This document shows, piece after piece, positions 1 to 8,085 of a stretch of DNA of 64,000 nucleotides. The DNA comes from Salinivirgaceae bacterium (GTDB taxonomy: Bacteria > Bacteroidota > Bacteroidia > Bacteroidales > SZUA-534), in contig JAFVGW010000025.1 in the NCBI GenBank assembly GCA_017474765.1, forward strand, positions 1 through 64,000, read 5' to 3'. A program made the translations under genes and the position numbers. The stretch's first letter is position 1; every line of letters starts with the position of its first letter. The notes under the pieces were generated by a model that had not been told where the DNA came from, searched no databases, and saw only the letters and a program-made list of their open reading frames with translations.

Positions 1-404
1 GCAGCCTCATCGTCGAAATAAACCTGAGTACCGGCAGTGTTAACCGATAGATAGTCGCTGCCCTCGCCGGCCTTTGCAGCGCGTCGTCCAGCCACTGCAA
101 AGCTCGTTGCCATTGCCTTGCCGTCCTCATCATCAATAAAGACTGTGGTACCATCGTTGTCAATGGTCAGCAGATTGGCGGCCTCACCGTCCTTTGCGGC
201 GCGGCGTCCGGCCACAGCAAAACCAGTGGCAATAGCCTTGGAGCCGTCGGCAGCCTCATCGTCGAAGTAAACCTGAGTACCGGCAGTGTTAACCGATAGA
301 TAGTCGCTGCCCTCGCCGGCCTTTGCGGCGCGTCGTCCAGCTACAGCAAAGCCCGTTGCCATTGCCTTGCCGTTCTCATCATCAATAAAGACTGTTGTGC
401 CTTC
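1..404 (-). repeat. Near-identical 249-bp internal duplication in fibre gene
   Basis: The stretch beginning at 1 recurs beginning at 250. The first roughly 155 bases match at about 94 percent, after which the copies diverge. The 249-bp period is 83 codons, equal to two GFAVAGR units, so the reading frame is kept. This points to recent in-frame amplification of a two-unit module. Confidence 0.8.
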
Positions 405-2372
405 GTTGTTGATTTTAAAATAATTACTATTGGCATTGCTGTTTTTGGCGGCGCGGCGTCCTGCAACAGCAAAACCAGTTGCCATTGCTTTCGCGTCATC
501 GTCAATGTAAACGGTTGTTCCGTCGGTGTCAATCTTCAAGATGTTCTCAGTGGCAGTGGCGCTGCCGTCTTTGGCAGCACGACGTCCTGCTACTGCAAAA
601 CCCGTTGCCATTGCCTTGCCGTCGTCAACAAAGACCTTTGTTCCTTCGGCATTTACAGAAAATATCTCGCTGTTTACACCCTCTTTGGCGGCACGGCGTC
701 CTGCCACTGCAAAACCGGTTGCTATTGGCTTGCTGCCGCCGTCTGCTTCCTCATCAACATACACTCGTACTGCATTCGGGTAAACGGCGAACACCACGTT
801 GCCATCTTTATCCTTAACCTCGAAAAGAGCTTGCTCTGAGTTTTGGTCGGCTGCTTTCACATCGAGTTTGTTCACATCGAGTTTCTGCACGGCAATCTGG
901 TCGGTGGCAACCCATGTTGTACCGTCGTGCACAAGAGTCTGGCCCTTGCTACCCGACACCTGCATTCCGTCTTCACCCTTGGGGCCTTGCTCGCCCTTCA
1001 GATTGTCCGATACATATTTGTTACCATCTGTGGTCGAAACAGTCATCACATTGTCAGTGAAAGTGACACTGGCAATGCCAACGCCGTTAGCACCATCTTC
1101 ACCCTTCGGGCCAACAGGAGCGGAGAACTCAGCCCAGTTGCTTGCATCTTCGCTCGGCTGCTTGGTTGAGGTGATGTTTGCTTGTGCAATCCACATTGAA
1201 TTTGTGTTGGCGTTGCTCTTGCTCGGTGCAAAAACATAGTCGCCTGATTTATATTGAGTTCCGCTAACCCAATTGCCGCGATTGTTTAAGCCCGTTCCTG
1301 CGTCACCTTTATCTCCTTTTTCACCTTTCAGGTTACCCGATACATATTTGTTACCATCAGTGGTCGCCACGGTCATCACATTGTCGGTGAAGGTTACGCC
1401 GGCAATTCCAGTACCAGCTGCGCCTTTCTCGCCAGTGTCGCCCTTGTCGCCTTTGTCTCCCTTATCGCCTTTTGCGCCAGTATCACCTTTGTCGCCTTTC
1501 TCACCACTTTCACCTTTTTCTCCCTTGTCACCTTTCTCACCTTTCAGATTTCCGGAAATATAGGTATTGCCATCGGTGGTGGTGATGGTCAGCACGCCGC
1601 CGTCGAAAACTGCGTTTGCAATGCCTGCACCAGCCTCGCCGGCAGGAGCAGTGAACTCAACCCAGTTGGTTGCATCGCTCTTTGGCTCTTTGGTTGATGT
1701 GAATTCGCCCTGCGCAATCCACATTGTGTTGGCATTTGCGTTCACAGCGCTTGGCGCGAACACATAATCGCCGGTCTTGTACTGCGCACCGCTTGTCCAT
1801 GCGCCGCGGTTGGTGAGGCCTGTTCCTGCGTCGCCCTTTTCACCTTTGGCTCCCTGCGGGCCCTGAGGACCAACTTCGCCCTGCTCACCTTTTTCGCCTT
1901 GTTCACCCTTTTCACCTTTCTCACCACGCTCGCCCTTCTCGCCTGGGTCGCCTTTCTCGCCCTTGCTACTCGGCGATGTGGCTGCAAAATAGGCGTAAGG
2001 CACCTTCTGCAGCTGGGTTGTGCCAAGGTCGGTGTATTCGGTTCCGCCGTTGGCGTCAATTTCAATCTTCATCAGGATGTTGCCCTGAGCCCAGTCAACT
2101 TTGGCAAAATCGCCTTTCTCGGCCGTTCCTGCGCCCACTGTCACACTCAGCACGCCATAAGCGTTGGTTGTGGCTTTGTGGGTTTCCTGATAGAGCTCTG
2201 TTGTGCCGTCGGCCGAGAGCAGAGTCAATCTTAACTGAACTTGCGAGCTGCTAATCAGTTCGCCTTGAGCGTTACGCACCACGGCTTGATATGAGAAGCC
2301 GTCGGTTTGAGCACTTGCCGCCATGGTAGTAAGCGCCATGGCCATTGCAAAAAACAGGTTTTTTACTTTCAT
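1..2372 (-). CDS. Collagen-like surface fibre protein with GFAVAGR repeats, 3' end beyond the window
   Basis: Large secreted fibre protein; 790 codons are visible and the frame is open to the left edge. The start at 2372 gives a clear signal peptide (MKVKNLFFAMAMALTTMAASA, then Q). Residues 23-133 form an N-terminal domain beginning GFSYQAVVRNAQGEL, a type common at the start of Bacteroidota tail-fibre-like proteins. Two long GXY runs rich in GEKGDKG (about 135-182 and 275-322) alternate with two W...Y..GDYVF...W segments that resemble CBM5/12-like modules (about 184-245 and 358-416). A conserved bridge (KDKDGNVVFAVYPNAVRVYV, near 516-540) leads to at least six units of about 40 residues built on GFAVAGRRAAK; one copy reads SFAVAGR. 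A paralogue lies at the right end of the window, and by analogy the missing end may hold head repeats and a chaperone domain. Role in adhesion or as a surface fibre is inference. Confidence 0.85.
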   Translation of the reverse strand, partial: MKVKNLFFAMAMALTTMAASAQTDGFSYQAVVRNAQGELISSSQVQLRLTLLSADGTTELYQETHKATTNAYGVLSVTVGAGTAEKGDFAKVDWAQGNILMKIEIDANGGTEYTDLGTTQLQKVPYAYFAATSPSSKGEKGDPGEKGERGEKGEKGEQGEKGEQGEVGPQGPQGAKGEKGDAGTGLTNRGAWTSGAQYKTGDYVFAPSAVNANANTMWIAQGEFTSTKEPKSDATNWVEFTAPAGEAGAGIANAVFDGGVLTITTTDGNTYISGNLKGEKGDKGEKGESGEKGDKGDTGAKGDKGDKGDKGDTGEKGAAGTGIAGVTFTDNVMTVATTDGNKYVSGNLKGEKGDKGDAGTGLNNRGNWVSGTQYKSGDYVFAPSKSNANTNSMWIAQANITSTKQPSEDASNWAEFSAPVGPKGEDGANGVGIASVTFTDNVMTVSTTDGNKYVSDNLKGEQGPKGEDGMQVSGSKGQTLVHDGTTWVATDQIAVQKLDVNKLDVKAADQNSEQALFEVKDKDGNVVFAVYPNAVRVYVDEEADGGSKPIATGFAVAGRRAAKEGVNSEIFSVNAEGTKVFVDDGKAMATGFAVAGRRAAKDGSATATENILKIDTDGTTVYIDDDAKAMATGFAVAGRRAAKNSNANSNYFKINNEGTTVFIDDENGKAMATGFAVAGRRAAKAGEGSDYLSVNTAGTQVYFDDEAADGSKAIATGFAVAGRRAAKDGEAANLLTIDNDGTTVFIDDEDGKAMATSFAVAGRRAAKAGEGSDYLSVNTAGTQVYFDDEA

Positions 2373-2533
2373 AATAAAATGTGTTATGGTGTTATTAATA
2401 GAAGTTTGTTTATCAGTATTTTATTATTCATCATTGTAAGCTATACTTTAGCTGTTGCGGCCTTGCCTGAGCGCCAACCGCATAATCAGCCTTCTTTAAT
2501 ACGATTTTTCGTAAGGCTTTGTTACCTAATTGA

Positions 2534-2553
2534 ATAATGAATGGGTTCATTAT
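2534..2553. promoter_or_regulatory. Perfect hairpin in fibre-gene 5' leader
   Basis: Eight-base-pair arms ATAATGAA and TTCATTAT enclose a four-base loop. The hairpin lies between the predicted promoter of the fibre gene and its start codon, close to the predicted transcript start. A role in mRNA stability or control is inference. Confidence 0.45.
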
Positions 2554-2581
2554 GCTACTCTTTTCGTTTCAAATTCTGAAT

Positions 2582-2612
2582 CAAAAGTAGGTTTTTGTGT
2601 CCATTTTGTCAA
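2582..2612 (-). promoter_or_regulatory. Promoter of the fibre gene
   Basis: On the minus strand, TTG at 2612-2610 and TACTTTTG at 2589-2582 are separated by 20 bases, matching the Bacteroidota -33/-7 consensus (TTG, TAnnTTTG). The implied 5' leader is about 200 nt, long for this genome. Confidence 0.6.
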
Positions 2613-2629
2613 TAGGTATTTATACCTAT
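2612..2629. promoter_or_regulatory. Palindrome at the -33 element of the fibre promoter
   Basis: ATAGGTA-TTTA-TACCTAT is a perfect inverted repeat touching the -33 element of the fibre-gene promoter. Its position suits an operator for an activator or repressor; that role is inferred from position only. Confidence 0.4.
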
Positions 2630-2828
2630 ATAACTTTATAAAATTGATAATCAATCTAATAAAGTTGCATGATTGTTGCTGTCTTATAGTGGCAAAGGCG
2701 TATGCGTTTGGCAAATTTCAGTCTGTCGGCACTGTGTTTTTTCCGTGCCTGAAGTGTTTTCTGAGGTTAAAAATTCGCCGATTTGCAAGATTTCTGTCAG
2801 CGTGTGGCTCCGACAATTCAAAAAAGTG

Positions 2829-2836
2829 TAAATTTG
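2829..2836 (+). promoter_or_regulatory. -7 box of the HU/SPOR gene
   Basis: TAAATTTG matches TAnnTTTG and lies 22 bases before the ATG at 2859. The -33 region upstream is only weakly matched. Confidence 0.5.
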
Positions 2837-2858
2837 TGAGTTAATCGCATTTTTACCG

Positions 2859-3824
2859 ATGTTGGATTTAAGCAACCATATAAAACGGCTTCTGCTGGTT
2901 CACGACTGCGTCATCCTGCCTGGGTTCGGCGGTTTTGTGGCCAATTATGCAAGCTCCACTCACGACGAGTCAACCCACACTTTCTCGCCGCCGTCGAAAC
3001 AGCTGCTTTTCAACAGCAGTCTGTCCAACAACGATGGCCTGCTGGTGGCTGAAGTGTCGCAGGAGCTGGGCATCACTTACAGCGAGGCCGATGCCATGGT
3101 TCGCCAGTGTATCGATGAGGCATGGATGAAACTCGAAAACGGTGAGTCGCTTGAGTTGGAAGGATTAGGCATTTTCCGCCTCACTGACGACCAGACTCTC
3201 ACTTTTACCCCAAAACTTACCGAGAACTTGCTTACCGACTCTTGCGGTCTGACGTCGTTCCGGTTTCCGCCGCTGAGCTATCAATCGAAAAACGAGCAAG
3301 TCATTAACAACGATAATATCCGCAAAATGCCCACAATCGAACCCAAAAAAGTTTTGCTTTATGCTGCCGCTTTGCTACCGATTGCCGCTCTGATAGGACT
3401 GATTCCGTTCCACAATCGCAACCAGCAGCAGGATGCGGGCGTAGTGCCGGTTTCTGTCGCCTTCGAGGACACGGTCACCGCCTCATCGTCGGTCGATTAC
3501 GCCATCAATGCGTCAACCAACAAGCGCGCGGCGCTCTTCTACAACGAAACGCCTGCACAGCCGACTCAGCCACGCACCGACGCTTCACTCTCAAACGGTA
3601 CTTATTATATAATTGGTGCCAGTTTCAAGGAGCGGTCAAATGCCGAAAAGCATGCCAAAATGTATGCAAAGGAAGGGTTCAAATCAGAAGTTGTGGAGTC
3701 GGGAAGCCTCTACCGGGTGTCGCTCGCCGTTTACACCGATAAGGTGAAGGCACTGCATGAGCTCCGCCGCATCCGTGCCAACGAGCGCTATAGCAACGCC
3801 TGGATTTACACCAAGGCCGACTGA
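2859..3824 (+). CDS. HU (CCDC81-like)/SPOR domain membrane protein
   Basis: 321 residues. The N-terminus (about 1-125) resembles the paired CCDC81-like prokaryotic HU domains seen in Bacteroidota, with LVHDCVILPGFGGFV near the start. One membrane segment follows at about 163-184 (KKVLLYAAALLPIAALIGL), then a low-complexity linker, and a C-terminal SPOR domain from about 247 (GTYYIIGASFKERSNAEKHA) that in the family binds denuded septal peptidoglycan. The topology implied is HU domains in the cytoplasm and SPOR in the periplasm. In the family this architecture suggests a link between the cytoplasm and the division site; the actual role is not established. It stands alone, with its own -7 box. 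Confidence 0.8.
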   Translation: MLDLSNHIKRLLLVHDCVILPGFGGFVANYASSTHDESTHTFSPPSKQLLFNSSLSNNDGLLVAEVSQELGITYSEADAMVRQCIDEAWMKLENGESLELEGLGIFRLTDDQTLTFTPKLTENLLTDSCGLTSFRFPPLSYQSKNEQVINNDNIRKMPTIEPKKVLLYAAALLPIAALIGLIPFHNRNQQQDAGVVPVSVAFEDTVTASSSVDYAINASTNKRAALFYNETPAQPTQPRTDASLSNGTYYIIGASFKERSNAEKHAKMYAKEGFKSEVVESGSLYRVSLAVYTDKVKALHELRRIRANERYSNAWIYTKAD

Positions 3825-3938
3825 TTGAATAACAGAATGATTGATGTCTCGACGGTTGTCGGGATGGCTTAATTTTGTTTTTAACAGATTGAGCGAATAA
3901 TCTTTCCTCTCCCCACTAAACACTCTCCGTTTCCCTTT

Positions 3939-4775
3939 TTATGCCACTTTTATGGTGATGACCGGAATTGGGGAGTGGTTGACAAGCCGTTGCTGATTTG
4001 AGACAGAGAACTGCTGCCAGCCGCTGTCGAGCCGTTCGCTTGTGGCGGCAATAAGGTCGGCGTCGTTCTCTATGGCGCAGTCAATCACCGCACGCGCCGT
4101 TTTCGATTTTTTCACTTGAAGTGTCTCTTTGCTGTATCTCACATTGTGGCGGTCGAGATAGACGGTGACGGCTTTCATGGCGTCGGCCATTTTTTTCTGT
4201 GTCGAGAACTTATTGTCGTTTCTCACATCAACAAGAATCATTTCGGCGTTGAAGTTCTTGGCAATGCGGGCCACAAACGGAATCTTCAGCCGTGTGCGTT
4301 CGGAGTTGTCAATGGGCACCACAATGCGGCGCGGCGACTGAGGCACGAAATTGTATTTGATGGTTATCACAGGGCAGATGGCGTGGCTCACAATCCGGAA
4401 AGCGTTGCTGCCTTCCCACCGCTCCTTGAAACCCGAAACGCCGTTTGTTCCGCTGATAATCATGAGCGCGTCGCCGTATTTGGCCTGGTTGCACACTTCG
4501 GTGAAAACACGCCCGTCGCGCACGCAATAGTCCATTTTGCCTTTCATCTTGCCGCTGAAGTGGGCAATAATCCGCTTGAAATTGTTTGCTGCCGACGATT
4601 TCAGCACCTCGTCGTAGTCGCTGTAATTGATGACCGGGTCGTAGTCGGCATTGCGCCGTTTGACGTGAATCATCTTGATGTCGCACTTCATGGCATTGGC
4701 ATACAGCACGGCGTGCTCCATAGCGTTTATCGAGCTTGGCGAAAAATCAACCGGAACCAGAATGTACTTGTCCAT
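3939..4775 (-). CDS. Universal stress protein, tandem Usp domains
   Basis: 278 residues from the chosen ATG at 4775 (MDKYILVPVDFS), which begins exactly at the first Usp beta strand. An in-frame ATG at 4838 would add 21 residues without family support. Two UspA domains: residues 1 to about 140, with a GTNGVSG...GSNAFRIV nucleotide-binding-type loop, and about 148-278, ending SPIPVITIK. The second domain has a less typical glycine loop (AATSERLDSG). Cytoplasmic; tandem Usp proteins bind ATP or act as stress sensors in other bacteria. Divergent from glyS. Confidence 0.85.
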   Translation of the reverse strand: MDKYILVPVDFSPSSINAMEHAVLYANAMKCDIKMIHVKRRNADYDPVINYSDYDEVLKSSAANNFKRIIAHFSGKMKGKMDYCVRDGRVFTEVCNQAKYGDALMIISGTNGVSGFKERWEGSNAFRIVSHAICPVITIKYNFVPQSPRRIVVPIDNSERTRLKIPFVARIAKNFNAEMILVDVRNDNKFSTQKKMADAMKAVTVYLDRHNVRYSKETLQVKKSKTARAVIDCAIENDADLIAATSERLDSGWQQFSVSNQQRLVNHSPIPVITIKVA

Positions 4776-4875
4776 AGCAGTGCGTTTGGCGCGCAATTTA
4801 GGGCGAATTTCGTTAAGTACCATCGTCTCCGGCGGCAAAAATATTCGCCACTTTGCAGCCGGTGAAACTTTTGCC

Positions 4876-4905
4876 TTGTACTAAACCATCAATTTTCTAC
4901 ATTTG
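4876..4905 (+). promoter_or_regulatory. glyS promoter
   Basis: TTG at 4876-4878, 19 bases, then TACATTTG at 4898-4905: a full match to the Bacteroidota consensus. It lies about 40 bases before the glyS ATG. Confidence 0.65.
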
Positions 4906-4946
4906 CAGTTTCTTAAAAACTGACACATATAAAAATAAATAGAATT

Positions 4947-6488
4947 ATGGCACAGCAAGAAGACGTTTTCAAGAAAATCGTTGCACACTGCAAGGAGTAC
5001 GGATTTGTGTTCCCCAGCAGCGAAATCTACGACGGACTTGGAGCCGTTTACGACTACGGTCAGAACGGCATTGAACTGAAAAACAACATCAAACGCTATT
5101 GGTGGGATGCAATGGTGAAGCTCAACGAGAACATCGTGGGCATCGACTCATCAATCTTTATGCACCCGACCATCTGGAAGGCTTCTGGTCACGTCGACGC
5201 CTTCAACGACCCGCTCATCGACAACAAAGACAGCAAGAAGCGCTACCGCGCCGACGTGCTGATTGAGGAGCAGATTGCCAAATACGACGAGAAGATTGAG
5301 AAAGAGGTGGCCAAAGCCGCCAAAAAATTCGGCGACGCCTTCGACAAGGAGAAATTCCTTGCCACCAGCGTTCACTGCCAGGAGCATCAGGCCAAACGCG
5401 ACGCTCTGCACGCACGCTACGCCAAGGCAATGAACGACAACAATCTGGAAGAGCTTCGCCAGATAATCATCGACGAGGAGATTGCCTGCCCCATCAGCGG
5501 CACCAAAAACTGGACCGATGTGCGCCAGTTCAACCTGATGTTCTCAACAGAGATGGGCTCAACCGCCGACGGCTCAATGAAGATTTTCCTGCGTCCCGAA
5601 ACGGCTCAGGGCATCTTTGTCAACTTCCTGAACGTGCAGAAGACCGGCCGCATGAAGATTCCGTTTGGTATTGCACAGATTGGCAAGGCTTTCCGTAACG
5701 AGATTGTGGCCCGTCAGTTCATCTTCCGCATGCGCGAGTTCGAGCAGATGGAGATGCAGTTCTTTGTTCGTCCGGGCGAGGAGCTCAAATGGTTCGAGCA
5801 TTGGAAGAAAGTGCGCCTGAACTGGCACAAGGCTCTGGGCATGGGCGACGAGAACTACCGCTATCACGACCACGACAAGCTGGCTCACTACGCCAACGCC
5901 GCCACTGACATCGAGTTCCGCATGCCGTTCGGCTTCAAGGAGGTTGAGGGCATCCACTCACGCACCAATTTCGACCTTTCGCAGCATCAGAAATATTCGG
6001 GCAAGAAAATCCAGTATTTCGACCCCGAGCTCAACGAGAACTATGTTCCGTACGTCATCGAGACATCAATCGGCGTCGACCGTATGTTCCTGAGCATCAT
6101 GTGCGGAGCCTACACCGAGGAGGTTGTTGGCGAGAACGACACCCGCGTGGTTCTGAAACTGCCCGCAGTGCTGGCGCCAGTCAAGGCAGCCATTATGCCG
6201 CTTGTGAAGAAAGACGGCCTGCCGGAGAAAGCCCGCGAGATTATCAACACTCTGAAGTACGACTTCAACGTTCAGTACGACGAGAAAGACTCAATCGGCA
6301 AGCGCTATCGCCGTCAGGATGCCATCGGCACACCGTTCTGCATCACTGTCGACCATCAGACACTCGAGGACGGCACCGTAACCATCCGCGAGCGCGACAC
6401 AATGGAGCAGGAGCGTGTTCCGTCAGCTGATTTGTACAGCATTATCAGCCAGAAGACATCGTTCTCTGAGCTGTTCAAAAAATTGTAG
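4947..6488 (+). CDS. glyS: Glycyl-tRNA synthetase (dimeric, archaeal/eukaryotic type)
   Basis: 513 residues; attaches glycine to tRNA-Gly in the cytoplasm. Class II synthetase signatures are present: motif 2 (FRNEIVARQFIFRMREFEQ, followed by MEMQFF) and motif 3 (IGVDRMFL), then an anticodon-binding domain in the last 120 residues. The single-chain type is usual in Bacteroidota, unlike the GlyQ/GlyS tetramer of E. coli. Complete and in the normal size range. Its own promoter lies upstream and an intrinsic terminator directly downstream, so it is monocistronic. Confidence 0.97.
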   Translation: MAQQEDVFKKIVAHCKEYGFVFPSSEIYDGLGAVYDYGQNGIELKNNIKRYWWDAMVKLNENIVGIDSSIFMHPTIWKASGHVDAFNDPLIDNKDSKKRYRADVLIEEQIAKYDEKIEKEVAKAAKKFGDAFDKEKFLATSVHCQEHQAKRDALHARYAKAMNDNNLEELRQIIIDEEIACPISGTKNWTDVRQFNLMFSTEMGSTADGSMKIFLRPETAQGIFVNFLNVQKTGRMKIPFGIAQIGKAFRNEIVARQFIFRMREFEQMEMQFFVRPGEELKWFEHWKKVRLNWHKALGMGDENYRYHDHDKLAHYANAATDIEFRMPFGFKEVEGIHSRTNFDLSQHQKYSGKKIQYFDPELNENYVPYVIETSIGVDRMFLSIMCGAYTEEVVGENDTRVVLKLPAVLAPVKAAIMPLVKKDGLPEKAREIINTLKYDFNVQYDEKDSIGKRYRRQDAIGTPFCITVDHQTLEDGTVTIRERDTMEQERVPSADLYSIISQKTSFSELFKKL

Positions 6489-6502
6489 TAACACAAAAAA
6501 AT

Positions 6503-6552
6503 CGGCACTTGTCAAATAAAAATGACGGAGTGCCGTTTTTTTAATACATTTA
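6503..6552 (+). terminator. Intrinsic terminator after glyS
   Basis: CGGCACT (6503-6509) pairs with AGTGCCG (6539-6545), with an additional inner GTCA/TGAC pairing, followed by seven T. Confidence 0.85.
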
Positions 6553-6572
6553 CACCCTAACTAAATCGAACT

Positions 6573-7442
6573 ATGCTTATGAAAAAATTAGCACTGATTG
6601 CATTGATGCTTATTGGCGGAATCCAGTTCGCTCAATCTCAGACAATGCCGTTTGAAATTCCTAAGGGCTACCGCTGGCAGCACCGCATCAAAGGTCCCGA
6701 GTACAAGCACAGTGAGGTGCTTGAGCTGGCTGTCGATGAATATGGAAACTACCTTGTGGCAACGTTCCGCGGTGAGAAATCGTCGTTCGTCTATCTCTAC
6801 GTATATAATCTTTACACTTGGGAAGAAAAATACAAAGTGAAGCTCAATGACAACCGTTGCGAGCTATACAACAGCTACTTCGATGAGGAAGGCGAGTATT
6901 TTTACATCAACACCGATGTGTTCCGCAACAAGTTCAAGAAAATCAACCTTGCAACAAACGAGATTGAGGAGGTTCCATGCTCGGCCACTCCAAAGGGCTG
7001 CCGCAAGCTCGAGCAGCAGTATTACCGCGTTGACGCCTACACCATCGGCGACAACTACTTCATTTTCCGCGATGAGAAACACTTGAACTACATCAAGATA
7101 TATGTGAAGAACGAACTTTACATTCCGAAAGATGAGGAGGTGGTTGTGGACCCTGCCAAGGGCGGTCTGATTTTGCTCACACCTCAGGACATCCGCGACC
7201 TTCAGGCTGGTCAGGAGATTACGAAAGGCGATATTCCAATCTTCTACGACCCGAACTCGATTGATGCTGACGGCAACGTTATTCCATTTGTGCAGGACGA
7301 ATTTTCAGCATATAAAATGCGTCTAACGCCAAATGATATGGAAAAACTGAAAAAAAAGATTAGCTTTGTATACGATAAACTTGTGGTAAAACTTGATTTG
7401 GATGCTCTGGAAGCTGAGGAGGCTCAGCAGAAAAATCAGTAA
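6573..7442 (+). CDS. Secreted protein of unknown function
   Basis: 289 residues; family not recognised. A signal peptide is clear (KKLALIALMLIGGIQFAQS, then Q). The start is ATG at 6573 or at 6579; both keep the signal. The mature part is rich in aromatic and charged residues, with alternating strand-like segments (YLYVYNLYTWEEKYKV) suggesting a beta-rich, perhaps propeller-like fold. It ends in a charged helix (LDLDALEAEEAQQKN). The next gene starts 5 bases after the stop and also encodes a secreted protein, so the two are very likely co-transcribed and act together outside the inner membrane. Confidence 0.65.
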   Translation: MLMKKLALIALMLIGGIQFAQSQTMPFEIPKGYRWQHRIKGPEYKHSEVLELAVDEYGNYLVATFRGEKSSFVYLYVYNLYTWEEKYKVKLNDNRCELYNSYFDEEGEYFYINTDVFRNKFKKINLATNEIEEVPCSATPKGCRKLEQQYYRVDAYTIGDNYFIFRDEKHLNYIKIYVKNELYIPKDEEVVVDPAKGGLILLTPQDIRDLQAGQEITKGDIPIFYDPNSIDADGNVIPFVQDEFSAYKMRLTPNDMEKLKKKISFVYDKLVVKLDLDALEAEEAQQKNQ

Positions 7443-7447
7443 TACGT

Positions 7448-7894
7448 TTGATTATGAGGAAGTTTTACATGCTATGCGTGATGTTGTTTCTGGGCGTTTG
7501 CAGCAGTTATGCCCAGTGCGACCAGGCCTTCATCGACAAATGTTCGTCAGGTGGAGGGTCATCAGTCAAATATGTAAAACATTTCCGCATCCGCTTTACC
7601 GAAGCCATGAAGGGAAAGAGCATATCGGAGGGAAAATTCTCGATTATGCTCAACAAAGGCTCGCACTATCGTTTCTACACCTGCAACGATGAGACAAAAC
7701 CAGGGCATACCGTGGTTGAGATGTCGAGCGATGTGCAGGGGCGCTGCGGTGGCAATATTAACCCGACAACCGGTGCCGAATATTCGGCATTCGACTTCAT
7801 CTGCTCAAAAACGGGTCCCTACTATCTTAAAATGTATTTCAAAGATGGCAAGGAGGGCTGCGGTGTGTGTGTGATGACATTGGTGACAGAATAG
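7448..7894 (+). CDS. Small secreted cysteine-rich protein, unknown function
   Basis: 148 residues with signal peptide (MRKFYMLCVMLFLGVCSSYA, then Q). The mature part holds CDQAFIDKC, FYTCNDE, GRCGG, FDFIC and GCGVC, an even spread of cysteines that would suit disulfides in the periplasm or at the surface. The pattern (LNKGSHYRFYTCND ... FDFICSKTGPYYLKMYFKDG) recalls a small family seen in other Bacteroidota; I know of no function. It follows the previous secreted-protein gene by 5 bases and is followed by a terminator, making a two-gene unit. Confidence 0.65.
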   Translation: MIMRKFYMLCVMLFLGVCSSYAQCDQAFIDKCSSGGGSSVKYVKHFRIRFTEAMKGKSISEGKFSIMLNKGSHYRFYTCNDETKPGHTVVEMSSDVQGRCGGNINPTTGAEYSAFDFICSKTGPYYLKMYFKDGKEGCGVCVMTLVTE

Positions 7895-7914
7895 ATTTGA
7901 TTATGATTTGATAC

Positions 7915-7942
7915 AGGGGTGGCTTGCGTGCCGCCCCTTTTT
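7915..7942 (+). terminator. Intrinsic terminator of the secreted-protein pair
   Basis: AGGGGTGGC (7915-7923) pairs with GCCGCCCCT (7930-7938), one mismatch or wobble, followed by a T run. Confidence 0.8.
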
Positions 7943-8048
7943 GTTTCATGCACTTGCGTCGCGGATAATTGTTCGCTGTTTTGCCATAATGAATCGACCA
8001 TCATTTGAATTTTGAATTTTTTAAAATTCAACTACTCAATATTTTTAC

Positions 8049-8056
8049 TACCTTTG
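8049..8056 (+). promoter_or_regulatory. -7 box of the glycogen-synthase-like gene
   Basis: TACCTTTG, an exact TAnnTTTG match 29 bases before the ATG at 8086. No good -33 element at the usual spacing. Confidence 0.5.
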
Positions 8057-8085
8057 TGGCCTAAAACTGTACATAAAATTCAGGG

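Larger units (their letters stand above)
2373..2858. other. 486-bp divergent intergenic region
   Basis: No convincing gene; the short open frames here lack signal, composition and family resemblance. The region holds the promoter and about 200-nt leader of the minus-strand fibre gene, a perfect hairpin in that leader (2534-2553), a palindrome at the promoter's -33 element (2612-2629), a second small palindrome ATTGAT-A-ATCAAT (2643-2655), and a -7 box for the plus-strand HU/SPOR gene (2829-2836). It is AT-rich compared with the flanking genes. Confidence 0.7.

Noticed and set aside
1..2372. Phage tail fibre of a prophage
   Set aside because: No capsid, terminase, integrase, lysis or other tail genes lie in the window; the protein has a signal peptide, unlike phage fibres.
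2530..2844. Open frame of 104 codons on the plus strand in the fibre-gene upstream region
   Set aside because: AT-rich, cysteine- and phenylalanine-rich translation with no family resemblance; it overlaps the fibre promoter and the HU/SPOR -7 box.
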